The notes beneath the pieces were generated by a model. That model searched no databases and was not told the origin of the DNA. It worked only from the letters and a program-made list of their open reading frames with translations. This document shows positions 8,300 to 19,264 of a DNA stretch of 39,817 bases, piece after piece. Positions within the stretch are counted from its first letter, which is position 1. Each line of letters begins with the position of its first letter. The position numbers and the translations under genes are program-made. Source of the DNA: Alphaproteobacteria bacterium. GTDB taxonomy: Bacteria; Pseudomonadota; Alphaproteobacteria; SMXS01. The DNA lies in contig WGNW01000089.1 of the NCBI GenBank assembly GCA_016124315.1, forward strand, positions 1-39,817. The letters run 5' to 3'.

Positions 8300-10057
8300 A
8301 TGGGAGGCCAACAGAAGAAACGCGCCGGTTACGGCGTCCTTGCCGCCGCGATCGTGATCGCGGTGGTCTTCCTCGTCCTGCCCGGCATCATCGGCTACAC
8401 CGCCCAGACCCGCGTCACCAGCTGGCTGAAGACCATCTCCCAGCAGGGCGCCTACCGGATCGAGCTGGTCGATTTCCACCGCGGCTGGTTCACCTCGACG
8501 GCGAAGAGCCGGCTGGTGATCGAGGGGCAGTACGGCGATACGCTGCGCCAGCTCCTCGGCGCGGATCCGGGCACCCGCATGGAACTGACCTTCGATCACC
8601 GCATCCATCACGGCCCGCTGCTGCTGCGCGATGGCATCCCCACCATCGGCGCGGCCTATGCGGAAACCGGCATGCGCCTGCCCGGCCTGCTGCAGGCGCT
8701 GCTGTCGCCCTATCTCAAGGGCAAGCCGCTGCTGACCTTCCGCACCACCTTCGGCTTCGGCGGCGGCTCAACCACGCGCATCAGCAATCCCGGCTACAGC
8801 GGCCGGATGGGGCCGCAAACGGCCATCCGCTGGGACGGCGCCTCGGGCAAGATCGTCGCCTCCAGCAAGGCGTTCAGCATCCTGGTGGCCATGCCCCTGT
8901 TCCGCTTCGAGGACGGCGCCCGGCTGGTGCTGCTGCGCGACATCGGGCTGAACAGCCGGCAGGCCCGCCGCGGCCGCCATCTGTGGATGGGCGACACCGA
9001 TGCGAGCATCGGCGAGATCCGGATGATGAGTCCGGAGTCGGGCGAAGCCGCCCATGTGGGCGGACTGGACTACCGGGTGAGCCTGACGCCTTCCAGCGGC
9101 GACCGGATCGACATGCACACCAGTTTCGGCCTGTCGAGGGCCGAGTTCGAGGGCGGCGTGCTGGGCCCGACCGCCTGGAGCCTGTCGGTGCGCAACCTGT
9201 CGGCGCCGGCGCTGGACGAAGCCTATGAGCTCTACAACGACTTCCGCGACGCCGACGAGGGCGCCGGCCGCAGGGCCGCCCTCGACAGCTTCCTGAACAG
9301 CTCGCTGGCCAAGCTGTTCGACTCCCCGGTCTCCATGCAGACCTCCCTCGCCGCCGAGATGGACGGCCCCTACGCCGTCTATAAGGGGAAGACGACCCTC
9401 GGCGTCAGCGGCGACGGCGGCGATGTGGCGATCACCGTCGACCAGCATCTCGACCGGCTCAAATACGGCGACATCGCGCTGGGCGGCGGCGATGGCCGCT
9501 TGCGCATCGCCGACCTCGACGGCAAGGTACTCGGCAACCTCTATACCGACTTCGTGCGCATCGTCGCCACGGGCATGCCCGAGGACCAGCAGGAGCAGGA
9601 AATGGAGCAGGTGTTCGCCAGGAAGGCGCCGCAGATCGTCACCCCGAGGACGAGCGTGCATCTGGAGAACGTCCGGGTGGAGGCGCCGGACGGGATGGTG
9701 ACGGCGTCGGGCCAGCTCGGCTTCCGCGGCACCGAGCCGCTGGACTACGATACCACGGACGCCGCCCTCGACCGGCTGGAGGGCAGCCTGCACCTGCGGG
9801 TGCCCAAGGGCGTTCTGGTGAGCTACCTGTCGTGGCAGAGCGGCGAGGCGCTGCGCGACCGGCTGGCCGCGAGCGGCCGGGACGTGCCCGAGGACACCAT
9901 CGAGAGCCTCGCCCGCACCACCGCCATCACCCGCATGGGCGAGCTGGAGAAGCAGTCGCTGATCCGGCGCGACGGCAACGACTTCGTGATCGACGCCGAA
10001 CTCGCCGACGGCCGGGTGGTGCTCAACGGCGTCGAACAGCCGGACCTGAAGCCGTGA
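8300..10057 (+). CDS. DUF945 (YdgA-like) family envelope protein
   Basis: A 585-residue protein with a short basic N-terminus and one strong membrane segment at about residues 12-33 (YGVLAAAIVIAVVFLVLPGI), followed by a large, probably periplasmic region. The opening after the helix (TSWLKTISQQGAYRIELVDFHRGWFTSTAKSRL) fits the YdgA/DUF945 pattern in which a short helix precedes Y-x-x-x-x-x-D-F-x-R-GWFxS. The rest is beta-rich, as in that family, with mixed-charge segments. The molecular function of the family is unknown; some members affect motility or envelope traits. It starts 82 bp after the FAD oxidase and its stop overlaps the GTG of a small membrane protein. Confidence 0.8.
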   Translation: MGGQQKKRAGYGVLAAAIVIAVVFLVLPGIIGYTAQTRVTSWLKTISQQGAYRIELVDFHRGWFTSTAKSRLVIEGQYGDTLRQLLGADPGTRMELTFDHRIHHGPLLLRDGIPTIGAAYAETGMRLPGLLQALLSPYLKGKPLLTFRTTFGFGGGSTTRISNPGYSGRMGPQTAIRWDGASGKIVASSKAFSILVAMPLFRFEDGARLVLLRDIGLNSRQARRGRHLWMGDTDASIGEIRMMSPESGEAAHVGGLDYRVSLTPSSGDRIDMHTSFGLSRAEFEGGVLGPTAWSLSVRNLSAPALDEAYELYNDFRDADEGAGRRAALDSFLNSSLAKLFDSPVSMQTSLAAEMDGPYAVYKGKTTLGVSGDGGDVAITVDQHLDRLKYGDIALGGGDGRLRIADLDGKVLGNLYTDFVRIVATGMPEDQQEQEMEQVFARKAPQIVTPRTSVHLENVRVEAPDGMVTASGQLGFRGTEPLDYDTTDAALDRLEGSLHLRVPKGVLVSYLSWQSGEALRDRLAASGRDVPEDTIESLARTTAITRMGELEKQSLIRRDGNDFVIDAELADGRVVLNGVEQPDLKP

Positions 10058-10194
10058 GCCGGGCGGAATGGCTTTGGGGCCATGTGAAGGCCCATCTGCG
10101 GGTCGCCGGAATCGCGACGCTCTACGGCCTGGCTGCCTATATCGCCATCCTGGCGCTGCACGTCCTCGCGCGGCTGGCCGGATCGACGTTCTGA
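10054..10194 (+). CDS. Small single-pass membrane protein (46 aa)
   Basis: A 46-codon frame starting at a GTG that overlaps the stop of the DUF945-like gene (GTGA). The product has an amphipathic basic N-terminus (AEWLWGHVKAHLR) and one hydrophobic helix of about 23 residues (IATLYGLAAYIAILALHVLA). It ends 3 bp before the convergent efflux lipoprotein gene. The stop-start overlap, the clean hydrophobic helix and the lack of another gene here support translation, but the frame is short and no homologue is recognised. It could be a partner or stabiliser of the upstream envelope protein. Confidence 0.5.
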   Translation: MSRAEWLWGHVKAHLRVAGIATLYGLAAYIAILALHVLARLAGSTF

Positions 10195-10197
10195 GCG

Positions 10198-11589
10198 TCA
10201 GCCCGGCGTCGACCAGCCGCCCGCCATCGCCTTGAACAGAGAAACGGCGGCGTCGAACCGGGCGGCCCGGGCCTGGGCCAGCGAGTCCTCGGCGTCGAAC
10301 AGGCTGCGCTGGGCGTCGAGCACGGTGAGGAAGTCCTCGGCGCCCTCCTTGTAGCGCAGATGGGCGATGCGGTAGGTCTCGCGCGCCTGCGCCGCCGCCT
10401 CCGCCAGCCGGTCGTAGCGCTCGCCGGTCTTCTGCACCGCCACCAGCGCGTCCTCGGCCTCGCCGAACGCGGTGATCACCGCCTGCCGGTAGTCCGCCGC
10501 CAGCTCCCGCTGGCGCGCCTTGGCGCGCTGCAGGTTGCCGGTCAGCTCGCCGCCCCGGAAGATCGGCGCCGCCAGGCCGGCCGCCAGCGAGGTGAAGGTC
10601 GAGGTGGCATTGGGCGAGATGCTGCCGGCCAGCCCGCCGCCGGCCGTCAGGCTGATGGTCGGGAAGAACGCCGCGCGGGCGGCGCCGATGTCGGCATTGG
10701 CGGCGATCAGCGCCTGCTCGGCGCTGCGCAGGTCGGGTCGGCGCAGCAGAAGCTGGGACGGCTGCTCGACGCCGATCACCGGCAGCTTGACCGAGGTGAG
10801 CGGCGTCCCCGCGACGGCAAAGGTCTGCGGCGCCCGCCCCGCCAGCAGCGCCAGCGCGTGCTCCGTCGCCTGCGCCTGCTGCTCCAGCGCCGGCACCTGC
10901 GCCTCGAAGGAGGCGACCGCGCCCCGCTGCTGGGCCACGTCGAGCGCCGAGATGGCGCCCTCCTTGTAGCGCAGTTCCACCAGGTCGAGCAGGTCCCGCG
11001 CGGCCTTCAGGTTGTCGCGGGCGAGCGACAGGCGCTCGCGCAGGGCCATCAGGTCCATGTAGTCGGTGGCGACCTCGGATTCGACCACCAGCCGGAGCGC
11101 TTCATGGTCGAACACCGTGCCCTGGTAGTCGGCGCGGGCCGCTTCCACCTGGGCCCGGTTCTTGCCCCAGAGATCGAGCTCGTAGCTGGCGGTCGCGCCC
11201 ACCGAATAGGCATTCGTCTTGGAGGACGGCCCGCCGTGCGGATCGTCGGTACGCCGCGAGACGCTGCCCGAACCGTCGACGCTGGGCAGCAGCGCGGCGC
11301 CGGCGACCCGCACCGCGGCGCGCGCCTGGTCCACGCGCGCAATCGAGGCGGCGAGTTCGTTGCTGCCGGCCAGCGCGTCCCGCATCAGCGACGTCAGCTC
11401 CGGATCGCCGAACTGTTCCCACCACGCCACGTCGGCGGGCTGGCCAGTGGGCGCCTCGCCCGGCGTCGCCGACCAGTGGTCGGGCACTTCGGTGACCGGA
11501 CGCTGGTAGGCGGGCGTGAGGGAGCAGGCCGACAGCAGCGCCGTCAGGGAAACCGCCAGCGCCGCGCGCCTGATCATGAGCTGGTTCAT
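10198..11589 (-). CDS. RND/MacAB-type efflux outer-membrane lipoprotein (NodT family)
   Basis: TolC-like outer-membrane channel of 463 residues. An N-terminal lipoprotein signal ends in LLSAC, so the mature protein is acylated at cysteine 22. Next come the family opening LTPAYQRPVTEVPDHW and two copies of the outer-membrane efflux repeat, the second including RRPDLRSAEQALIAANADIGAARAAFFPTISL and the ending YKEGAEDFLTVLDAQRSLFDAEDSLAQ. It starts 4 bp after macB, with GGAG inside the macB 3' end, so macA-macB-nodT form one operon encoding all three parts of an export pump. NodT-type outer-membrane factors usually pair with RND pumps; here the neighbour is MacAB. Confidence 0.93.
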   Translation of the reverse strand: MNQLMIRRAALAVSLTALLSACSLTPAYQRPVTEVPDHWSATPGEAPTGQPADVAWWEQFGDPELTSLMRDALAGSNELAASIARVDQARAAVRVAGAALLPSVDGSGSVSRRTDDPHGGPSSKTNAYSVGATASYELDLWGKNRAQVEAARADYQGTVFDHEALRLVVESEVATDYMDLMALRERLSLARDNLKAARDLLDLVELRYKEGAISALDVAQQRGAVASFEAQVPALEQQAQATEHALALLAGRAPQTFAVAGTPLTSVKLPVIGVEQPSQLLLRRPDLRSAEQALIAANADIGAARAAFFPTISLTAGGGLAGSISPNATSTFTSLAAGLAAPIFRGGELTGNLQRAKARQRELAADYRQAVITAFGEAEDALVAVQKTGERYDRLAEAAAQARETYRIAHLRYKEGAEDFLTVLDAQRSLFDAEDSLAQARAARFDAAVSLFKAMAGGWSTPG

Positions 11590-11593
11590 GGCG

Positions 11594-13545
<1,952 letters not shown>

Positions 13546-13549
<4 letters not shown>

Positions 13550-14874
13550 AGCCGCGGCCCTCCGCCGAAGTGGCGCCCGCCGCGGCCGTTCCGTTCGCCG
13601 CCGTCGTCGGACGGCATCGCCACCGGCAGGATCACCTGCTCGCCTTCCTTGAGCCCGGACAGCACCTCGGCCTGGGTCCGGTTCATCAGCCCGACCATGA
13701 TCCGGCGCTCCTCCGGGCCGTTGGCGCCCATCACCTCCACCCGGTAGGGCGTCGCATGCGTCGCGCCGCCCTGGCGACCGGCGTTCGCGCCGTTCCCGCG
13801 AGGCCGCCGGTGACCGGCCGCGCCGCCGCCGGAAGCGGCCGACGCCGATTCGCCGGACGGCCGCCGCCCCGTGCCCTTGGCCTTCTCCAGCGCCGAGACC
13901 GGCACGATCAGCACGTTCCTGGCCTGGCCCTGGATGAAGAACACCTGCGCGGTCATGTCGGTCATCAGCGCGCCGTCCGTGTTGTCCACGTCGAGCAGCA
14001 CCTTGTAGAGCACCACGTCGTTGGTGATCTCGGGCGTCGGCATGATCTGCCGCACCATCGCCGTCCAGCGCCGGTCGGGAGTGCCCAGAGTGGTGAAATA
14101 GGCCGGCATGCCCGCCCGCAGCTTGACCACGTCGGCCTCCGAGACATCCGCCTCGACGGTCATCTGGGTCAGGTCGGCGACCCGCAGCACGATGGGCGCC
14201 GTCTGGTTGGCGTTGAGCGTCTGCCCCAGATAGGCCGACTGGGAGACGACGGTGCCGGAGATCGGCGCGTAGATCTTGGTGTAGCCGAGGTTGGCGAGGT
14301 CGCCGTCGAGCGAGGCCTGCGCCGACGAGAGCTGCGCCTGGGTGGAGGCGACCTGCGACTTGGCGACCTCGGCGGCGGTCTCGCTGGTCTGCAGCTCGTC
14401 CTCGCTCACCGCGTTGCCCTGGTAGAGCCGCTTGTTCCGGTCGGCCTGCTCCTGCGCCAGCTTGAGCTGCGCCCGCTGGAGCTTGAGCTGGGCCGTGTAG
14501 TTGTCGATCGACGCCCGGTCGTTGCGCACTTTCGATTCAAGCACGCGGGCGTCGAGTTCGGCGAGCAGTTCGCCCTTCTCCACCTTGTCGCCCACGTTGA
14601 AGTGCACCTTGACGAGCTGGCCGGAGACCTGGGCGCCGACGTCGACGTAGTTCTTCGGCTGCAGGGAGCCCAGCGAGTTGACCGTCTTCTCGATGTCGCC
14701 GCGCACCACCTCGACGGTCTGCGGCGGCGGCTGGTCGTCGCCGAACAGCCCCGAGAACAGCACCACCGCGACCGCCAGCACGACGGCCGACGCGATGCCG
14801 GCCCAGATCATCCTGCGCGGTCTGCGCGCCGTCTTCCGCGTCGTCGGGCGGGAAACCGCACCCACTTCAGTCAT
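13546..14874 (-). CDS. macA: MacA-type periplasmic adaptor (HlyD/RND membrane-fusion family)
   Basis: Adaptor linking MacB to the outer-membrane channel, 442 residues. Seen: basic N-terminus, one membrane helix (about 24-44), lipoyl half-motifs (VDVGAQVSGQLVKVHFNVGD and IYAPISGTVV), a helical hairpin at about 115-195, and the beta-barrel and membrane-proximal domains. Residues 331-376 are a low-complexity Gly/Arg/Ala/Ser insertion, and the tail (about 421-442) is also Gly/Arg-rich; neither belongs to the core fold. The ATG has GAGG almost adjacent and an AAAGG further away, so the start is moderately certain. It is first gene of the macA-macB-nodT operon; a candidate promoter lies about 210 bp upstream. 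Confidence 0.92.
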
Positions 14875-15160
14875 GCCTCATCGAACCTTTCGACCTGCCG
14901 GCCCGCATTCCGCGGCAAACCACATTTCACGCACGGCGCCGGGAAAGCCTTCGCCGGAAAATCCCTCGGAAGAGGAAATAGGGCGAACGATTGCCGCGGC
15001 GCGCCAATCCGATAGGCGATTTTCGCCGGTCCGTCGACTGGAACGACACTAACTCGCATCGGTGCCTTCGCGGGACCGCGCCGGCAAAATAATATATTGC
15101 AATTAACTCTCAATTACACAATAAGCGGAATCCGAGCATCCCGATTCCGGAATCCGTCCC
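14875..15160. promoter_or_regulatory. Divergent regulatory region between macA and exbB
   Basis: A 286-bp gap with an AT-rich core at 15086-15125 in otherwise GC-rich DNA. Toward macA there is a TTGAGA -35 (complement of 15108-15113), a 16-nt spacer and a TATTTT -10 (complement of 15086-15091). Toward exbB a TTGCAA (15097-15102) could be a -35, with a weak AATAAG-like -10 near 15120. Two direct copies of CAATTA (15100-15105 and 15111-15116) are 11 bp apart, one helical turn, and overlap both promoters, so a regulator bound there could affect both operons. An iron-responsive regulator would fit the exbB-exbD-tonB target, but no consensus Fur or Irr box is clear. Confidence 0.5.
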
Positions 15161-15828
15161 ATGCCCGTCAGCCACGACCTGTCGCTCTGGCCCCTCTTCT
15201 GGCAGGCGAGTCCCGTCGTCAAAGGCGTCATCGCCCTGCTGGTACTGCTCTCCGTGGCCTGCTGGTCGATCATCATCGAATAGACCATCCGGCTCGCCGG
15301 CCTGCGGGCCCAGATCAGACTCCTCTGGGCTGCCGGCGACGGTTCCGCCGCGCCGCCCGAGGAAATGCGCGGCATCGGCCGCGCCATCCTCGACGCGGGC
15401 CGCGCGGAAGTCCTGGACTGCGTCGGCGACGAGAGCCGGGCGGCACTGCGCGAACGGGTGGAGCGCGCCATGCGGGTCGCGCTGGCGGCCGAGCTGCGCC
15501 GGCTCGAACCGGGACTACCCTTCCTCGCGACCGTCGGATCCTCGGCACCGTTCATCGGCCTGTTCGGCACGGTGTGGGGCATCATGCACAGCTTCGCCAA
15601 CATCGCGAGCGCCAACAATCTCAGCCTCGCCGTGGTCGCGCCCGGCATCGCCGAGGCGCTGTTCGCCACCGCCATCGGCCTTGCCGCCGCCATCCCGGCG
15701 TTGATCGCCTACAACAAGCTGGCGGTCGACCTCGGTCGTGCAGGACAGGAGCTCGGCACGCTGATCGTCGGTTTGTGCAAGTCGATGACCCGTGCCGAGA
15801 CGCCCGCAGCCCTGCGCCGGAGCGCCTG

Positions 15829-15829
<1 letters not shown>
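15161..15829 (+). pseudogene. exbB: ExbB/TolQ-type proton channel, interrupted by an in-frame TAG at codon 41
   Basis: Reading from the ATG at 15161 gives a normal ExbB/TolQ start ([20 protein letters not shown], then a membrane helix ending WSIIIE), a TAG at 15281-15283, and then in the same frame the rest of the protein: [15 protein letters not shown] and the hallmark second and third helices ([20 protein letters not shown] and [20 protein letters not shown]). Relatives usually have lysine between that Glu and Thr (E-K-T), so one A-to-T change in AAG would make the TAG. The full length would be 222 residues, normal for the family. No frameshift is seen. A restart at ATG 15365 would lack the first helix. 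Genuine nonsense mutation, sequencing error or suppression remain possible. The stop overlaps the exbD start. Confidence 0.85.
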
Positions 15830-16263
<434 letters not shown>

Positions 16264-16268
16264 GCGCG

Positions 16269-16916
16269 ATGGCCGCGGTTCGCAGCGCATCCAGGCTGGC
16301 GGCCGTCGGGCTGCACCTGGCCGGGATCGGCCTCGCGGCGAGCCTGGCCGCCGGCAAGCCGCCGGTCCAGCCGCAGGATATCCCGATCACCCTGACCATG
16401 GTGGCCACGCCCGCGCCCCCGGAGCCGGCACCACGGACGCAGGCGGTCGACCCGCCGCCGCGCCCAAGGCCGAAGCCCAGGCTGGCGGCCAGGCAGACAC
16501 CCGCGCCGCAGCCGCCCAGGCCCCCTGCCGAGCCGCTGCCGGTAATCGCCAGCGCCGCCAACGAAGCGTCGCCGCCGGTGGCGGCGGCGGCGCCCCCGCC
16601 GCGAGCGCCGCTGCCCGGCACGAAGACTGCCAGGCAGGACTACTTCTCCCGGCTGCGGGTCTGGCTGGAGCGCCACAAGCGGTACCCCCGGCATGCCCGA
16701 ACGCGCCGCCAGCAGGGCACCGCGCTGGTGTGGTTCAGCATGGACAGGCACGGCCGCGTGCTCGACTGCCGCCTGCAGGAAAGCTCCGGGTTCAGCGAGC
16801 TGGACGAGGCCGCAATCGACATGGTGGAGCGCGCGGCGCCGCTGCCGCCCTTCCCAAAGGAAATCACCGACGCCAGCCTGGAACTGGTGGTGCCGGCCGA
16901 CTTCAGTCTCCGTTGA
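16269..16916 (+). CDS. tonB: TonB-type energy transducer
   Basis: A 215-residue TonB homologue. The N-terminus holds one hydrophobic anchor (LAAVGLHLAGIGLAASLAAG, residues 9-28) with a histidine inside it, as in the TonB anchor. Residues ~45-115 are proline-rich with PP and R-P-K-P repeats that span the periplasm. The C-terminal domain (~125-215) has the family pattern: YFSRLRVWLERHKRYP, GTALVWFSMDRHGRVLD, SSGFSELDEAAIDMVERA and LPPFP. With ExbB and ExbD it powers TonB-dependent outer-membrane receptors for iron complexes or vitamin B12. No receptor gene lies in this window. Its last 14 bp overlap the 3' end of the convergent helix-turn-helix gene. Confidence 0.93.
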   Translation: MAAVRSASRLAAVGLHLAGIGLAASLAAGKPPVQPQDIPITLTMVATPAPPEPAPRTQAVDPPPRPRPKPRLAARQTPAPQPPRPPAEPLPVIASAANEASPPVAAAAPPPRAPLPGTKTARQDYFSRLRVWLERHKRYPRHARTRRQQGTALVWFSMDRHGRVLDCRLQESSGFSELDEAAIDMVERAAPLPPFPKEITDASLELVVPADFSLR

Positions 16917-17649
16917 GCCGTTCGCCGTCGGATGGGCCGGGCTTGCGGTCGTCGTTCTGCCGCAGCCGGCGGTACATCACCGCCAGCAGTTCCGACATCT
17001 GACCCATCACCCGCGCCATGCGGTCGTGCTCGCGCCTCAACTCGTTCACCTCATGCGCGGCGGGCGGCGGCGGTGCCTCGGGCGGCGGGGGCGGCGGCGC
17101 GGGCAGGCTCTTGCGCACCACTTCCTGCAGCGCCTTGTGGGCCTGCTGGATCAGGATGTCCTTGCGCTGCATCTCCTCGGCGTGCTGCCGTCGCATCGCG
17201 GTCATTTCCGACCGCAGGAACTCGACTTCGGCCTGCATGCCCCGGTGGTGGCGCTCCAGCCCGTCGATCAGCGGGGAAAGCCTGTCGGCCAGCGTCTCGT
17301 CGCGCGCCGCCTGCGGCGCCTCGCGGCGCACGCCGGCGAGTTCCTCCCTGAGGGCGCTGTTTTCCCGGCGCAGGGTCTCCAGCGCCTCGCGGCCGGCGGC
17401 GCGCCGCTCCTCCGCCAGGCGCCGCCGTTCGGCGGCCGCCGCCTGGACGTCCGGATCGACGTAGACGAACCAGTTATTGCCGATCTTCGTCCCCCGCCGC
17501 TTGCCCTGGCGGAGCTGCTTGAGGACCTTTTCCGGCGCCAGATCGAGAAGGCCGGCTGCGTCCTTCAGCGTGGCCCAGCGGCCCAGCGGTCCGGGACTGC
17601 CGTCGGGAGTGTTCAACCTCGGCTCGCACTCTTGTTGCGGTCGCGGCAT
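16903..17649 (-). CDS. Helix-turn-helix/coiled-coil protein with polyproline linker
   Basis: A 248-residue protein of no recognised named family. Residues 25-64 (WATLKDAAGLLDLAPEKVLK, then GKRRGTKIGNNWFVYVD) look like a MerR/excisionase-type DNA-binding helix-turn-helix. Residues ~70-180 are strongly charged coiled coil with an H-x-x-x-x-AEVEFLRSEM segment and an RKDILI motif, as found in other HTH-coiled-coil proteins. Residues 183-197 are nearly all proline and alanine; a second short helix follows. The ATG at 17649 is 30 bp from the divergent hydrolase start. A longer reading to 17844 would overlap that hydrolase gene and is rejected. A DNA-organising or regulatory role is inferred only. 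Confidence 0.75.
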   Translation of the reverse strand: MPRPQQECEPRLNTPDGSPGPLGRWATLKDAAGLLDLAPEKVLKQLRQGKRRGTKIGNNWFVYVDPDVQAAAAERRRLAEERRAAGREALETLRRENSALREELAGVRREAPQAARDETLADRLSPLIDGLERHHRGMQAEVEFLRSEMTAMRRQHAEEMQRKDILIQQAHKALQEVVRKSLPAPPPPPPEAPPPPAAHEVNELRREHDRMARVMGQMSELLAVMYRRLRQNDDRKPGPSDGERLNGD

Positions 17650-17679
17650 ACTCGCACAACTCGAAACCCGGAGCCAGCC

Positions 17680-18591
17680 ATGTCGACCAAAAGTTCCCCT
17701 GAACGAACAGCCACTTATCTCAGCCCGGACGGACTTGAACTGTTCTACAGGGAATTCGGGGAGCCCGGCGCAGCAGGAACGCCGGTGATCTGCCTGCCGG
17801 GACTGACCCGCAACTCGCGGGATTTCATCAAGCTGGCGCAACACCTTTGCCGGGATCGCCGGGTGATCTGCCCCGACCTGCGGGGCCGCGGCTTCTCAGC
17901 CTACGATCCCGAGTACAAGAACTATCACCCCGGCACCTATGTCCGCGACGTGCTGGCCCTGCTGGAGAGGCTGGGCATCGGCCGGGTGGTTTCCGTCGGC
18001 ACCTCGCTGGGCGGCCTGATGACCATGGTGCTGGCGGGTGCGAAGCAGATCACCCTGGCTGGCGCCGTGCTCAACGACGTGGGCCCCATCCTCGGGCCGG
18101 GCATCGCCCGAATCCAGTCCTACACGGGCAAGGCCGAGCCGGTGAAGGACTGGGATCAGGCCGTCCGGCAAGCCAGGTTCGTCTATGGCGCCGCGCTACC
18201 CGATCTGTCCGAGGAGCAATGGCGGGCGTTCACACGGCGCGGCTACCGGGAGGACGGCGGCCGCATCCGGCTCGACTACGACCCGAAAATCGGCGACGCG
18301 ATCCGCGAAACGCCGCCGCCGGCGCCCGACGCCGACCCCTGGCCGCTCTACATGCGGCTCGAAGGCGTGCCGACGGTCGTCATCCGCGGCGGCCTGTCGG
18401 ACATCCTGGAGCAGGACTGCTTCGAGGAGATGGGGCGTCGCAAGCCGGACGCCCGACTGGTGACCGTTCCCAACCGCGGCCACGTGCCGCTGCTCGACGA
18501 ACCGGAAGCTCTGGCCGCCATCGACGCGTTGCTGCGCGACGTCGACCGGACGAGCCAGGTCCAGGCCGACATCCGCCCGAAGGCAGACTGA
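17680..18591 (+). CDS. Alpha/beta-fold hydrolase
   Basis: A 303-residue serine hydrolase. Seen: the oxyanion region VICLPGLTRNSRDF, a PDLRGRGFS motif typical of the fold, the nucleophile elbow GTSLGGLM (Ser about residue 109), the acid in VVIRGGLSDILE, and the catalytic histidine in PNRGHVPLLDEPEA near residue 268. A short lid lies between. The start ATG (MSTKSSPERTATYL) has GGAG 6 nt upstream; the frame continues upstream only as a shadow of the opposite-strand gene. It stands alone between a divergent HTH gene and a convergent secreted orphan. Substrate unknown; the sequence style is that of esterases or C-C hydrolases acting on small molecules. Confidence 0.9.
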   Translation: MSTKSSPERTATYLSPDGLELFYREFGEPGAAGTPVICLPGLTRNSRDFIKLAQHLCRDRRVICPDLRGRGFSAYDPEYKNYHPGTYVRDVLALLERLGIGRVVSVGTSLGGLMTMVLAGAKQITLAGAVLNDVGPILGPGIARIQSYTGKAEPVKDWDQAVRQARFVYGAALPDLSEEQWRAFTRRGYREDGGRIRLDYDPKIGDAIRETPPPAPDADPWPLYMRLEGVPTVVIRGGLSDILEQDCFEEMGRRKPDARLVTVPNRGHVPLLDEPEALAAIDALLRDVDRTSQVQADIRPKAD

Positions 18592-18592
18592 T

Positions 18593-19135
18593 CTAACGGT
18601 TCGGCTGCCCGCCCAGCCGCGCGCTGCGGGCTCCGGCCGTCTCCTGCTCGATGATATCGACGTGCTTGGCGTGCAGGTCGGCGGCGACGTACTGCTCGAA
18701 GCTCAGCGGCACCGGCTGGCGGGCGCCGACCTCGGCATAGACCTCGTCGCAATAAGTCTGGACGGGCTGTCCGCGTTCGTCGAGCGTGCACGGGAAGTTG
18801 GTCCGCAATTCCCGGTCCGCCAGGCGGTGGCAGCGCGCCATCTGGGTCGAGAACCGCGGATCCTGCGGCGGCTGCTTCTCCCTGATGGCCATCTCGAAGC
18901 TGAGCTGGCTCATGGCCAGCGCCTGGCCCATGCAGTATTTCACCTTCGCCGGCAGCACCACCCAGGCCTCCTGGGCCGCCTTCTGCTTCTTGCCGTGTGC
19001 CTCCACGGCAGCCGGATCGGCGTAAACCTGGGCGGCGCAATCGGCGGGCATGGCCACGGCCGTGATGACGGTCAGTCCGGCGGTTGCGGCGGCGGTCGCC
19101 AGGCGACGCATTTGACGAGCAAGCCCTTGGAACAC
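18593..19135 (-). CDS. Secreted cysteine-containing protein of unknown function
   Basis: A 180-residue protein with an N-terminal signal peptide (LATAAATAGLTVITAVAMPA, then DCAAQVYADP). The mature part has four further cysteines (KYCMGQA, ARCHRLA, NFPCTLD, QTYCDEV), enough for two disulfides in the periplasm, and is mainly helical with charged stretches. The GTG at 19135 is chosen because GGGGGA lies 5 nt upstream; ATG 19111 is the alternative. It converges on the alpha/beta hydrolase with only 1 bp between stops. I do not recognise the family. A free-standing gene between hydrolase and the ATP-grasp fusion gives no clue to its job. Confidence 0.72.
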   Translation of the reverse strand: MFQGLARQMRRLATAAATAGLTVITAVAMPADCAAQVYADPAAVEAHGKKQKAAQEAWVVLPAKVKYCMGQALAMSQLSFEMAIREKQPPQDPRFSTQMARCHRLADRELRTNFPCTLDERGQPVQTYCDEVYAEVGARQPVPLSFEQYVAADLHAKHVDIIEQETAGARSARLGGQPNR

Positions 19136-19264
19136 GGTTTCCCCCTTCAAGCGATGCGCCCTGACGATAGCAGAAGCCGACGCCCAATCGAGAGCCCGGA
19201 TGCTTCGTCGCCGGCGCCGGGCAGCCACCTGGAGGCGGCAACGTCCCGAGCCAGGCCCTTCCGG

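Noticed and set aside
15281..15283. The TAG as a pyrrolysine or other recoded codon
   Set aside because: ExbB has no reason to carry pyrrolysine, no pyl genes are visible, and the site matches a lysine in relatives. Mutation or base error is simpler.
17650..17844. Longer start of the HTH/coiled-coil gene
   Set aside because: The extra 65 residues lie antisense to the conserved start of the alpha/beta hydrolase; the ATG at 17649 gives a clean start between the two genes.
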